A stretch of 64,000 nt of DNA from Caulobacteraceae bacterium PMMR1 (GCA_000733915.1 JPOM01000001.1:2351001-2415000), one strand, 5' to 3'. Positions 37,446 to 45,864 are shown, counted from the stretch's first letter. Made by a program: numbers and translations. The notes: generated by a model from the letters alone, not told the origin.

Positions 37446-37928
37446 CTACTGCGGACGGCCCCAAAGCGCAGGCTGGGCCAGCATCAGCCAATAGATCGTC
37501 ACCAGCAGGACGAAGCCGGGCCAGGCGAGCACCGTCCAGCGGCGGTAGAGCGTCCGATACTCGGGCGGCAGGGGCGCATTGGCGGTTGCGCAGGCCTGGG
37601 CGAGGCGCGCGAGCTTGCGCTGCGCCAGCCCCGCCCACAGCCAAAGGATCGCCGTCACGCCGAACAGGGTGTAGGACGCCTGCAGCCACGGCTGGGCGAA
37701 GCTGTCGCCCAGCGTTCCGACCAGGGTCAGACCGGTCACCGGTTGGACGATCAGGGCGCCCAGGGTGAACCAGGCGACGTTGTTGGCCATGCGCGCGACG
37801 GGCGCGACCTGGCGCGCGTCCCGGTGCGGCGCGGCGATCAGCATGAAGAGCGCCAGGCCCAGGCTGCCCCCGAACAGCACGGCGGAGGACACCACGTGCA
37901 CGAACTTCAGAAGGACAATGGGCTCCAC
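37446..37928 (-). CDS. DUF2269 family integral membrane protein
   Basis: A protein of about 160 residues with four membrane helices. It has the family pattern: LLKFVHVVSSAVLFGGSLG at the N-terminus, MANNVAWFTLGALIVQPVTGL, LFGVTAILWLWAGLAQ and WPGFVLLVTIYWLML. The conserved HVxxxxxxxG of helix 1 could bind haem or metal, but function is unknown. I prefer the GTG at 37928, which has GGAG eight bases upstream, over the TTG at 37955 that opens the frame. It stands alone, convergent with the HD gene. Confidence 0.83.
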   Translation of the reverse strand: MEPIVLLKFVHVVSSAVLFGGSLGLALFMLIAAPHRDARQVAPVARMANNVAWFTLGALIVQPVTGLTLVGTLGDSFAQPWLQASYTLFGVTAILWLWAGLAQRKLARLAQACATANAPLPPEYRTLYRRWTVLAWPGFVLLVTIYWLMLAQPALWGRPQ

Positions 37929-38093
37929 GGGCAGGCTCCGGCTCAGCGGCCACAAAGTTATTGCGTTTCATTCGCAGCGACAAGCGGGCGAACCTCTCCC
38001 GGCGCTTTGCGGCAAGAACAAGGCGAAGCTTGCACCCTCAGGCTCGGTCTGCGATCACCAAAGGGGGCCCGCTAAGGAGCGACGGGAGCCGCC

Positions 38094-38471
38094 ATGTCCG
38101 CCGCAACGAACCAGCCTGTGGGTCGGGTCCTCATCGTCGAGGACGAGGAGCTTGTGCGCATGCTCGTCGTGCAGGCGCTCGAGGACGTGGGCCACGCGGT
38201 GGTGGAGACGGGCGACCCCAAGGAGGCGATGAAGCTTCTGGGCGAGGCCGGGCCCATCGACCTGATGGTCACCGACGTCGGCCTGCCCGGTATGGACGGC
38301 CGCAAGCTGGCGGACGAGGCCTGGAAACGGCGCCCGGAGCTGAAGGTGCTCTTCATGACCGGATACGCCCACGCCCCGGGCGGCGAGCTGCCGCCCCACG
38401 CCAGCGTGATCGGCAAGCCGTTCGCCGTCGACGAGCTGGCCGACCGCGTGGGCGAGCTGCTCCAGGGCTGA
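38094..38471 (+). CDS. Single-domain response regulator
   Basis: A 125-residue receiver without output domain. Acidic pair E16-D17 (LIVEDEELV), phospho-acceptor D61 (MVTDVGLPGMDG), T89 (FMTGYA) and K108 (IGKPF) are all present, so it should be phosphorylatable. Stand-alone receivers in Caulobacterales act in phosphorelays (DivK, CpdR, MrrA), but this one is not obviously any of those; the VTDVGLPGMDGRKLA loop is of the type also found as C-terminal receivers of hybrid kinases. No cognate kinase adjoins it. The mutase fragment follows on the same strand. Confidence 0.9.
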   Translation: MSAATNQPVGRVLIVEDEELVRMLVVQALEDVGHAVVETGDPKEAMKLLGEAGPIDLMVTDVGLPGMDGRKLADEAWKRRPELKVLFMTGYAHAPGGELPPHASVIGKPFAVDELADRVGELLQG

Positions 38472-38565
38472 GGACCGCACGGGCGCGACGGCGCGCGGGC
38501 TTCCGATCCTCAGGACCTTGGCTCGGAGCGCGGCCGTTCAGGGGACGGCTGAGCCGTGACCGGCC

Positions 38566-39006
38566 ATGCGGCGGGAAGCCGCCCCGCTCGCGGGCGAGCT
38601 GTCGGGCCACATCTTCTTCGCGGACCGCTGGGACGGCACCGACGATGCGCTCTATGCGGCCCTGCGGCTGCTCTGCCGGATGTCGCAGACGGGCGAGCGT
38701 CTGACCGAGTTCCGCCGGGCCCTGCCCCCTTTGCTGGCCACGCCGGAGTTCCGCGTCCCCTGCCCGGACGCGACCAAGGCCGAGGTGGTGTCAAGGACCG
38801 CGCGCCGCCTGGCCCCCGAGGCGCCCTTCGACCCGGCCATGGGGCTCAGGATGGAGCGGCCGCAGGGCTGGTGGCTGATCCCCGCCTCGGGCGCCGAGCC
38901 CAAGCTGACGCTCAGGGCCGAGGGGCGCGACGGGGCGGCGCTGGAGGCCCTCGTGGGCGAGATGCGCCAGGCGCTCGCGGCGGCCGGCGTCGCAGCGGAG
39001 TTCTAG
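38566..39006 (+). pseudogene. C-terminal fragment of a phosphomannomutase/phosphoglucomutase
   Basis: The 146 codons read APLAGELSGHIFFADRW, then DDALYAALRLLCRM, LPPLLATPEFRVPC and the phosphate-binding end WWLIPASGAEPKLTLRAEG. This matches the end of domain 3 and all of domain 4 of alpha-D-phosphohexomutases. A normal enzyme has about 460 residues, with the catalytic serine and metal loop in the missing N-terminal 320. An in-frame stop lies three codons before the ATG, and the 94 bases upstream show no trace of the missing part. In addition the usual SNT of the phosphate loop is changed to SGA. It is best read as a gene relic. Confidence 0.78.
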
Positions 39007-39866
39007 AAAGGGGGCGCGACGGCGGCGGCGCTGACTTTCCCGCGTAGGGGCCAGGCGTGGTCGAGCGGGCCGTGGCCCGCGCCGAAGCCCGGCGCCCGGC
39101 GGATCGCTTCCAGAAGGTAGTCGCGGGCGCGGCGCACGGCGTGCTCGAGCTCGTCCCCCTGGGCCAGACGCGCGGCGATCGCCGAGGCCAGGGTGCAGCC
39201 GGTGCCGTGCGTGTGGCGGGTCTCCCGCCGGCCGCTCTCGAATCGCACCTCCGAGACCCCGGTCATCAGCACGTCCACGACCCTCGGCCCGCTCAGGTGC
39301 CCGCCCTTCATCAGCACCGCGCCGGCGCCCAGCCGCAGCAGGCGCTCGCCGGCCCGACGGAGGTCGTCCTCGGTCTCGACCGCAAGGCTGGTGAGGGCCG
39401 CGGCTTCCGGCGCATTGGGGGTCAGCAGGGTCGCGTGCGGGATCAGGCGCTCGCGCAGGGCCGCGACCGCCGCGGGCGCCAGCAGGGCCGCCCCGCCCTT
39501 GGCGACCATGACGGGGTCCACCACCGCGGGCACGCCGGCCCGGGCCAAGAGATCGGCGGCGACCTCCACCGTGGCCGCATCGCCCAGCATGCCGGTCTTG
39601 ATCGCGTCGGCGCCGAGGTCGTCCAGCACGGCCAGGGCCTGGGCCCGCACGACCTCCGGCGGGATCGGATGCACGCCGTGGACGCCGATACTGTTCTGCA
39701 CCGTCACGGCGGCGATGGCGGTGGCGGCGTAGCCGCCCATCGCGGTCACCGCCTTGATGTCCGCCTGGACGCCGGCGCCGCCCCCGCTGTCGGAGCCGGC
39801 CACCACCAGCACCCGGCCGAGCGCCTGGCCCGACGGCGGCTGGGCGCGCGACACCGGGGCGCTCAC
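39003..39866 (-). CDS. thiD: Hydroxymethylpyrimidine/phosphomethylpyrimidine kinase
   Basis: Phosphorylates HMP and HMP-P in thiamine biosynthesis; cytosolic ribokinase-fold enzyme of 287 residues. Signatures include VVAGSDSGGGAGVQADIKA near residue 22, VDPVMVAKGG near 116, LTPNAPEAA near 148, VLMKGGHLSG near 183 and the catalytic anion-hole GTGCTLASAIAA near 221. The C-terminal 35 residues lack a ThiE domain, so it is monofunctional. No TPP riboswitch is visible upstream, since the start lies 4 bases after the ald stop. That spacing suggests co-transcription with ald, an unusual pairing. Confidence 0.95.
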   Translation of the reverse strand: MSAPVSRAQPPSGQALGRVLVVAGSDSGGGAGVQADIKAVTAMGGYAATAIAAVTVQNSIGVHGVHPIPPEVVRAQALAVLDDLGADAIKTGMLGDAATVEVAADLLARAGVPAVVDPVMVAKGGAALLAPAAVAALRERLIPHATLLTPNAPEAAALTSLAVETEDDLRRAGERLLRLGAGAVLMKGGHLSGPRVVDVLMTGVSEVRFESGRRETRHTHGTGCTLASAIAARLAQGDELEHAVRRARDYLLEAIRRAPGFGAGHGPLDHAWPLRGKVSAAAVAPPF

Positions 39867-39870
39867 GAGG

Positions 39871-40986
39871 TCAGCGGCCCCAGACCCCGTAGGGATCGAC
39901 GAAGGGCTTGTTCAGGGCCTCCGCCACCGCCGGATGGGTCAGATGGCCGTTCCAGACGTTCAGCCCCTTCGCCAGGTGCGGATCGCGCGCCAGGGCGTCC
40001 AAGCCGTGGTCCGCCAGCGCCAGGCCGAAGGGCAGGGTGGCGTGGCCGAGGGCCTCCGAGGAGGTCCGAGGCGCCGCCCCCGGCATGTTGGCCACGCAAT
40101 AGTGCACCACGCCGTCGATGACGTAGGTCGGATGGGCGTGGGTGGTAGGCTTCGAGGTCTCGAAGCAGCCGCCCTGGTCGATGGAGACGTCCACCAGCAC
40201 CGAGCCCGGCTTCATGCGCGACAGGTGCTCGCGCTTGACCAGCTTGGGCGCAGCCGCGCCCGCGGCCAGCACTGCGCCGATCACGACGTCGGCGCGCAGC
40301 ACCTCCTCCTCCACCGCCCCCTGCGTGGAGTAGCGGGTCACCACCCGGCCCATGAAGATGTCGTCGATCTCGCGCATGCGGGGGATGGAGCGCTCGAGCA
40401 GCACGACCTCGGCGTTCAGGCCCACCGCCATGCGCGCCGCATTGGTGCCGACCACGCCGCCGCCCAGCACCACCACCCGCGCCGGCGGCACGCCCGGCAC
40501 GCCGCAGAGGAGCAGACCCATGCCGCCGTTGTGCTTGAGCAAGGTCTCGGCGGCGGAGAACACCGCAATGCGGCCCGCGACCTCCGACATCGGCGCCAGA
40601 AGCGGCAGCCCGCCCCGCGCATCGGTCACCGTCTCATAGGCCACGGCCGCGCAGCCGGACGCCAGCAGGCCCTCAGTTTGGGCCGGATCGGGCGCGAGGT
40701 GCAGATAGGTGAAGAGGATCTGGCCCGGCTTCAGCCGCACCCACTCGCTGGACTGGGGCTCCTTCACCTTCACGATCATGCCGGCCTGGGCGAAGACCGC
40801 CTCGGCGTCAGGCGCGATCTCGGCCCCGGCCCGGACGTAGTCCTCGTCGGCGTAGCCCGCGCCGACGCCGGCGTTGCGCTCCACGATGATCTGGTGGCCA
40901 TGGGCCACGTATTCGCGCACCGCGGTAGGCGTGAGACCGACCCGGTACTCGTCCGGCTTGATCTCCTTGGGCACGCCGACGCGCAT
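39871..40986 (-). CDS. ald: Alanine dehydrogenase
   Basis: Reversibly deaminates L-alanine to pyruvate and ammonia with NAD. The 371-residue hexameric enzyme has R15 (EYRVGLTP), catalytic K75 (VKVKEP) and H96 (TYLHLAPD), the NAD-binding VVLGGGVVGTNAARMAVGL, and LVDVSIDQGGCFETS with the catalytic aspartate. All active-site residues of the well-studied family are in place. Start ATG at 40986. It is followed after 4 bases by thiD and is divergent from the MaoC-domain gene across 146 bases. Confidence 0.96.
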   Translation of the reverse strand: MRVGVPKEIKPDEYRVGLTPTAVREYVAHGHQIIVERNAGVGAGYADEDYVRAGAEIAPDAEAVFAQAGMIVKVKEPQSSEWVRLKPGQILFTYLHLAPDPAQTEGLLASGCAAVAYETVTDARGGLPLLAPMSEVAGRIAVFSAAETLLKHNGGMGLLLCGVPGVPPARVVVLGGGVVGTNAARMAVGLNAEVVLLERSIPRMREIDDIFMGRVVTRYSTQGAVEEEVLRADVVIGAVLAAGAAAPKLVKREHLSRMKPGSVLVDVSIDQGGCFETSKPTTHAHPTYVIDGVVHYCVANMPGAAPRTSSEALGHATLPFGLALADHGLDALARDPHLAKGLNVWNGHLTHPAVAEALNKPFVDPYGVWGR

Positions 40987-41132
40987 TCTTCATCTCCGGA
41001 ATGGGGGACAGGCGGCGCGTTTGCACCCGCCTCGGCGGAGGGTCAAGGCACAGCCGTGCGCGACGCCGGCGCGGCTTGTCACGGCCGGGCGCGAGCGCTT
41101 GACTGCTCCGCCGCCGCTGGAGGAGCCCGCCC

Positions 41133-41978
41133 GTGCCCATCGCCTATCCCGACATCTTGGACCTGAAGACGACGGGCCAGCGTTTCGTCTTCGGCGACCG
41201 CGAGACCATGCTCTACGCGCTCAGCATCGGCCTGGGCGCGGACCCGCTGAACGCGCAGGAGCTGCCCTTCGTCTACGAAAACGGGCTGAAGGCGGTCCCC
41301 ACCCTGGCGACGGTGGTGGCCTGGGGCGCGAGCCCGGGGCCGATGAACCTCAACTACCTCATGGTCGTGCATGGCGAGCAGAGCGTGGAGCTGCATCGGC
41401 CCATGCCCACCGCGGCCGAGCTCCTGGCCGACAGCCGCGTGGTCGGCGTCTACGACAAGGGCCCGAAGGGCGCGGTCGTGGTGACCGAGACGGTGCTGAA
41501 CGACGCGAAGGACGGCCAGCCGATCGTGACCCTGACCTCCTCCATCTTCGCCCGGGGCGACGGCGGGTTCGGCGGGCCGTCGGAGGGACAGCCCGACCCG
41601 CATCCGCGCCCTGAGCGCGCCCCGGACATGAGCCTCGACCTGCCGACCCGGCCGGACCAAGCGCTGCTCTACCGCCTGTGCGGCGACCGCAACCCGCTGC
41701 ACGCAGACCCGCAGTTCGCCAAGATGGCGGGCTTCCCGCGGCCGATCCTGCACGGGCTCTGCACCTACGGCCTGACCTGCCGGGCGGTGCTGCAGGCCTA
41801 CTGCGACTTCGATCCCGCGCGCATCCGGAGCCACGCGGCGCGCTTCTCCGCACCGGTGTTCCCGGGCGACACGGTAACGGTGGACCTGTGGCGGGACGGG
41901 GACGTGGTCTCGTTCGAGGCGCGGGTGAAGGACCGCGACGCGACGGTGATCAGGAACGGGAAAGCGGTGCTGGGCTGA
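41133..41978 (+). CDS. MaoC-family 2-enoyl-CoA hydratase / (R)-hydroxyacyl-CoA dehydratase
   Basis: A 281-residue double-hotdog hydratase. The N-terminal half-hotdog holds the conserved region YALSIGLGADPLN, and the C-terminal half the hydratase-2 motif LYRLCGDRNPLHADPQFAKM, with the catalytic Asp/His pair of the D-x4-H signature. GFPRPILHGLCTYG follows. Such enzymes hydrate trans-2-enoyl-CoA to the R-3-hydroxy form, feeding PHA synthesis or peroxisome-like oxidation. Start ATG at 41133. Its 3' end abuts the CDF gene on the other strand, which would overlap it if the frameshift there were repaired. Confidence 0.92.
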   Translation: MPIAYPDILDLKTTGQRFVFGDRETMLYALSIGLGADPLNAQELPFVYENGLKAVPTLATVVAWGASPGPMNLNYLMVVHGEQSVELHRPMPTAAELLADSRVVGVYDKGPKGAVVVTETVLNDAKDGQPIVTLTSSIFARGDGGFGGPSEGQPDPHPRPERAPDMSLDLPTRPDQALLYRLCGDRNPLHADPQFAKMAGFPRPILHGLCTYGLTCRAVLQAYCDFDPARIRSHAARFSAPVFPGDTVTVDLWRDGDVVSFEARVKDRDATVIRNGKAVLG

Positions 41979-42017
41979 CGCGGGCGGCCTGCGCCTGGCG
42001 GATCAGGCGCGCGGCGA

Positions 42018-42545
42018 TCACGACCAGAACGCCCGCCCCGCCAGGCCGGCGGCGGGATCGGCCCAGGGCAGGTGGAACAGGCGTCCGGCGCCCAGGCCGA
42101 CCAAGGCCAGCACGGCCACCGCCGCGTCCCCCAGCATGTGGGCCAGCGCCGCCCGATGGTTCAGGTCTTCCGGCGAGCCGCCGCCAAGCGCGGCGACGGT
42201 CGCGAGGTTGGCGAGCAGGCCCAGGCCCGTCACGGCCAGCGCCGGGTCGTAGAGCACCGGCTCCGGCGCCATCAGCCGCTGAATGCTCTCGATGCCGAGC
42301 AGCACCGCGAGGCCGGCGATGAAGAGGCTGTTGGCCAGGCCCGCAAGGCGCGCAGCATGGGGTCCGGCCTTGCGCGCCATCAGGGCGCCGACGAGCGCGA
42401 GGCTCAGCGCGCCCACGTGCACGAGGGAGTGCAGGCCGTCCGCGGTGAGCGCGACGGACCCGGTGAGCCCGCCGCCGGTCAGCTCGGCGGCCGTGGCGAC
42501 AGCGCAGACCCCGAGAGCGAGGGCGACCCGGCGGTGGCTGGTCAT
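42018..42545 (-). CDS. Cation diffusion facilitator (CDF) family protein, C-terminus frameshifted
   Basis: 175 residues as written, with five membrane helices. The CDF metal site is visible in helix 2 (LTADGLHSLVHVG, D and H) and helix 5 (HRAALAHMLGDAAVAVLALV, H and D). The end WADPAAGLAG should lead into helix 6; adding one G to the run near 42036 gives AGVLVVIAARLIRQ and about 198 residues. The usual cytoplasmic metal-binding domain is absent, as in other small CDF-like proteins. It lies 17 bases downstream of the TonB receptor and so probably belongs to the same Zur-controlled operon. CDF proteins normally export Zn, Co or Ni. Confidence 0.82.
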   Translation of the reverse strand: MTSHRRVALALGVCAVATAAELTGGGLTGSVALTADGLHSLVHVGALSLALVGALMARKAGPHAARLAGLANSLFIAGLAVLLGIESIQRLMAPEPVLYDPALAVTGLGLLANLATVAALGGGSPEDLNHRAALAHMLGDAAVAVLALVGLGAGRLFHLPWADPAAGLAGRAFWS

Positions 42546-42562
42546 GGCGCGGCGGCTCCCCT

Positions 42563-44737
42563 TCAGAAGAAGCGCGTCAGGCCGACGAACACGCCCCGCC
42601 GGGCGCCGTACTGGGGCGCGCCCACGCCGACGCCAGTGCCGTCGCGGATCTCATAGCGCTCGTCGCCGAGGTTGGTGATGTCCAGGCGCGCCTCGAACTT
42701 GCCCAGGCTCGCCAGCTCGAAGCGGCGCGAGCCCGTCAGGTTGACGACGCCGTAGCTCGGCAGCACGCCGCCGTTCGGAACCGCGCCGTCGCGCCTCAGA
42801 CCCGAGCCGTAGATCAGGTCCGCCCCGACCTTCGTCCCCTTCAGCACGCCGTCGTTGAAGGCGTAGGAGATCCCCGCCGAGCCCGTATAGGTCTGGTCGT
42901 GATCGAGGAAGATGTAGTGATCCCTGACGTAGGCCAGGGTCGCGGGATCGAAGTTGAACTGGCTTGAGACGATGGTCTTTCCCATCGCCCGCGCGTAGGC
43001 GAAGTTGGCGTAGGCCAGCCAGGGGCCGCGCGTATAGCTGGCGCTGAGCTCCACGCCCCTGATCTTGCCCTTGGCGTAGTTGAAGGGGGTCAGGATGATC
43101 GGCGCGCCAAACTGGCCCTCGTCGATCAGGTTCTTCGAGCGGCGGTCGTAGGCGTCGATCCCGACCGTCAGGCCGCGCAGCCCGGGGACCTTCTGCTGGA
43201 CGCCGATGTCGATATAGTTCTGCCGCTCCGCATAGGGGGTGGTGTTCTGAAGGCCGTTCGGCGCCGCGGTCGTGTTCTGGAACAGCGCAATGGTGGCCCC
43301 GCCCACCAGCTCGAACGGCGGCGGGCTGAAATAGCGCGCATAGCCGGCGTGTACGGTCGTGCCCTCCAGCGGCGTCCAGACCAGATTGGCGCGGGGGCTT
43401 GCCTGGTGCTCGCTGCGATAGCCGTCGTAGCTGTCGAAGCGCGCGCCGTAGTTCAGGGTAAGATCGGAGGCGACTTTCCACTCGTCCTGCAGGTAGACGC
43501 TATAGGTCTTCAGCACCTTGGCGCCGCGGTCGGGGATGGCGATCGGCTGGTCGGAGGCCTGCGCGCCGGTGGCGGGATCGGTCGGGAAGACCTCGGTCAG
43601 CGTCCGGCTGGAGGACCGCTCGCCCTGCAGCAGCACGCCTGCACGCAGGTTGTGGAACGGGTTCAGTCGGTAGACCGCCTCGCTCTGCAGGCCGAGGGCG
43701 ACATCGCGCTTCTGGGCGAACTGGGCCAGGCCGTTGAACAGCAGTTCGCCCGTCACGCTGGGGTCGTAGCGAAGCGTGGAATAGCGCGCGAAGAGCGAGG
43801 TCTGCCAGGTCAGCGGCCCCTGGTCGTGCAGGAAGCTGCCCTGGGCGAAGGCGGTGACCTCGCGCTGGCGCTCGTTCAGCTGCTCGCTCGGAAACCCGGT
43901 CCGGCCGTTCAGGGTGAAGCCGCCCCCGTCCCGGGCGGCGTCCAGGCCCCGGGGGTTGGGAATCTGGAAGCGCTGGTTGGAGTAGCCGCCCAGGAGGCTG
44001 ATCCGATCGTTGGCGGACAGGGTGTGGTCGAGATAGCCGAACAGCTGGGCGGAATCGGCGCGGTCGTGGTTCGGCGTGGCGCTGCCGTCGGGGCTTTCGA
44101 TCCCGAGCTGGGTGCGGCGAACGTCGATCGAGCCGAAGACGTTGGTGTCGCCGACGCGCCCGCCGTACTCCGCGCTCGGCTCGTAAAGCCCGTGGCTGCC
44201 GCCGTAGAGCGAGACCTGGCCGCCGTTGTCGAAGCTTCCGCTCTTGGTGCGGATGTCGATGACGCCCGCCGTGCGCAGGCCGTACTGCGCCGGCAGGGCG
44301 CCGGTGATCAGGTCCAGCCGCTCGATGAAGCGCGGCGATAGGGTCTGGCCGAAGACGGCGATGCCCTCGGGCAGGATCACGCCGTTGATGCGGTACTGCA
44401 GGTTGCCGTGGTCGTCGCGCACGTGGAACTGGCCGGCGCCGTCCTGGGAGACGCCGGGCAGCTGCAGGATGATCTGGTTCAGCGGCTGGTTGTCGCCGCC
44501 CGGAAGGGCCTGGATCTGGGCGTTGGTGACGGCGTAGTCGGTGGCCCCAAGGCTCGGCTGGATCAGCTCGCGGGCGGCGTTCAGGCGCTGAGCCGTGACC
44601 ACGACCTCGGCCACGGTTCCCCCCGGAGCCGCGGGCTTGGCGGCCGCGGACTTGGCGGGAGGCGAGTTCTGGGCCAGGGCGGGATCGCCCGCGATCAGGG
44701 CCGCGACGCAGGTCAGCCCGAGGAGAGAGAAGCGCAT
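42563..44737 (-). CDS. TonB-dependent outer-membrane receptor, probably for zinc
   Basis: A 724-residue receptor: signal peptide FSLLGLTCVAALIAGDPALA, a TonB-box-like VAEVVVTAQRL near residue 45, a plug domain (LNQIILQLPGV, FGQTLSPRFIERLDLITGALPAQYG) and a 22-strand barrel ending in RRGVFVGLTRFF with the terminal aromatic residue expected for outer-membrane insertion. The start at 44737 has AGAGG five bases upstream; ATG at 44752 is less good. Its promoter contains the palindrome TGTTACATAGTAACA and it is divergent from a Zur-like gene, so zinc (or cobalt/nickel chelate) uptake is inferred, not shown. The CDF gene follows. Confidence 0.9.
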   Translation of the reverse strand: MRFSLLGLTCVAALIAGDPALAQNSPPAKSAAAKPAAPGGTVAEVVVTAQRLNAARELIQPSLGATDYAVTNAQIQALPGGDNQPLNQIILQLPGVSQDGAGQFHVRDDHGNLQYRINGVILPEGIAVFGQTLSPRFIERLDLITGALPAQYGLRTAGVIDIRTKSGSFDNGGQVSLYGGSHGLYEPSAEYGGRVGDTNVFGSIDVRRTQLGIESPDGSATPNHDRADSAQLFGYLDHTLSANDRISLLGGYSNQRFQIPNPRGLDAARDGGGFTLNGRTGFPSEQLNERQREVTAFAQGSFLHDQGPLTWQTSLFARYSTLRYDPSVTGELLFNGLAQFAQKRDVALGLQSEAVYRLNPFHNLRAGVLLQGERSSSRTLTEVFPTDPATGAQASDQPIAIPDRGAKVLKTYSVYLQDEWKVASDLTLNYGARFDSYDGYRSEHQASPRANLVWTPLEGTTVHAGYARYFSPPPFELVGGATIALFQNTTAAPNGLQNTTPYAERQNYIDIGVQQKVPGLRGLTVGIDAYDRRSKNLIDEGQFGAPIILTPFNYAKGKIRGVELSASYTRGPWLAYANFAYARAMGKTIVSSQFNFDPATLAYVRDHYIFLDHDQTYTGSAGISYAFNDGVLKGTKVGADLIYGSGLRRDGAVPNGGVLPSYGVVNLTGSRRFELASLGKFEARLDITNLGDERYEIRDGTGVGVGAPQYGARRGVFVGLTRFF

Positions 44738-44785
44738 CGAACCTCTTGGCATCGCAGTTCTTGTCCGGCCGTCGATCGCGCGCAC

Positions 44786-44800
44786 TGTTACATAGTAACA
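44786..44800. promoter_or_regulatory. Zur/Fur-type operator in front of the TonB receptor
   Basis: TGTTAC-ATA-GTAACA, a perfect inverted repeat of six-base arms with a three-base centre, 49-63 bases upstream of the receptor start. It resembles the known Zur-box pattern of proteobacteria (TGTTAT...ATAACA). It lies in the intergenic region shared with the Zur-like gene. Confidence 0.7.
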
Positions 44801-44825
44801 CGTCGCCGCCGCGGGGTTGGCGGTA

Positions 44826-44840
44826 TGTGATAACGTAACA
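44826..44840. promoter_or_regulatory. Second, imperfect Zur-type site in front of the regulator gene
   Basis: TGTGATAACGTAACA matches the first operator at 11 of 15 positions and keeps the GTAACA half exactly. It lies 48-62 bases upstream of the Zur-like start, a promoter position, which points to autoregulation. The two sites are spaced 40 bases start to start, about four helical turns. Confidence 0.55.
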
Positions 44841-44887
44841 GGAGTCAAGCGCTTGCGTTCCGGCAAGCTCGGAGCCATTCTCCGGCC

Positions 44888-45373
44888 ATGTCCTGCGCTC
44901 ACGAGCATGGCCACCGGGGGATGGCGCCCGCCGCCCTGCACGGCGCCCTGGTCGACGCCGAGGCGCGCTGCTCGGCCGCCGACGCTCGGCTGACCGGGCC
45001 GCGCCGCCGGGTGCTGGAGCTGCTGCTGGGGGCGGGCCGGCCGGTGAAGGCCTACGACCTTATCGCCGCCTTTGGCGAGAACGGCGCCGCCGCCAAGCCG
45101 CCCACCGTCTACCGCGCCCTGGAGTTCCTCGAGGAGCAGGGCTTTGCGCACCGCATCGAGAGCCTGAACGCCTATGTCGCCTGCGCCGAGGGGGAGCGGT
45201 CGCATACGGCCGCCTTCCTGATCTGCGACTGCTGCGGCGCCGCCTGCGAGATCGACATGGCCGCCATCGACGGCGTCCGCACGGCGGCCGAGACCGCCCG
45301 CTTCGCCCTGTCCAGCCTGGTGCTGGAGGCGCACGGCCGCTGTAGCGCCTGCCAGGACGGCAAGGCCGCGTGA
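44888..45373 (+). CDS. zur: Fur family regulator, probably zinc-responsive Zur
   Basis: A 161-residue Fur-family repressor. The winged helix lies at residues 35-90 (TGPRRRVLELLL, KPPTVYRALEFLEEQGF). The structural zinc site is C113-DC-C116 with C152-SA-C155. HEHGH at the N-terminus and AHRIESLNAYVAC near residue 87 supply further metal ligands as in Zur. Binding sites resembling Zur boxes flank it on both sides of the shared promoter region, and its neighbour is a TonB receptor. These points favour Zur over Fur, though a nickel or peroxide sensor is not excluded. Stop overlaps the GNAT gene start (GTGA). Confidence 0.87.
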   Translation: MSCAHEHGHRGMAPAALHGALVDAEARCSAADARLTGPRRRVLELLLGAGRPVKAYDLIAAFGENGAAAKPPTVYRALEFLEEQGFAHRIESLNAYVACAEGERSHTAAFLICDCCGAACEIDMAAIDGVRTAAETARFALSSLVLEAHGRCSACQDGKAA

Positions 45374-45864
45374 GCCCGTCCGATGGCGTGATGCTCCGCC
45401 CGGCGCGCGCCGGCGATTACGGCTGGGCGCTGGAGCGGCACGAGATCCTGATCCCCGCGCAGTTCGGCTGGAACGCGCGCCACGCCGCCGACATCGCGGA
45501 GATCCTCGCCGCCTTCATCCGCAGCGAGGACGCCCGCGAGCGCTTCTGGATCGCGGAGCGTAAGCCGGACGGCGCGCGGCTGGGCTGCGTGGGCCTGGCG
45601 CGGCCGGGCGAGCGCGAGGGGCGCCTGCGCGTGCTCTGGGTGGAGCCCGACGCCCGCGGCTCGGGGCTGGGGCGCCGGCTGGTGGACGCCTGCCTGGAGG
45701 AAGCCCGCGCCCAGGGATGCCGAGAGGTCGTGCTCTGGACCATGGACGTGCTGCACGCCGCCCGGCGCATCTATGCCGACGTCGGGTTCGTGAAGACGGC
45801 GGAGGCGCCGCACGCCGACTACGGCGTCCCGCTGATGTCGGAGACCTGGCGGTTGGAGTTTTAG
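45370..45864 (+). CDS. GNAT family N-acetyltransferase
   Basis: A 164-residue acetyl-CoA-dependent acyltransferase. Motif A is clear: LRVLWVEPDARGSGLGRRLV, with the pyrophosphate-binding R-x-x-G-x-G/A form (ARGSGLG), followed by EARAQGCREVVLWTMDVLHAARRIYADVGF (motif B with the YxxxGF end). This sub-family resembles the acetyltransferase half of MarR-GNAT fusions. The GTG start at 45370 overlaps the Zur stop, so the two are translationally coupled. Substrate unknown. Confidence 0.88.
   Translation: MSPSDGVMLRPARAGDYGWALERHEILIPAQFGWNARHAADIAEILAAFIRSEDARERFWIAERKPDGARLGCVGLARPGEREGRLRVLWVEPDARGSGLGRRLVDACLEEARAQGCREVVLWTMDVLHAARRIYADVGFVKTAEAPHADYGVPLMSETWRLEF

Noticed and set aside
39867..41132. 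Search for a thiamine (TPP) riboswitch before thiD or ald
   Set aside because: Only 4 bases separate ald and thiD, and the 146-base region before ald shows no conserved thi-box sequence.
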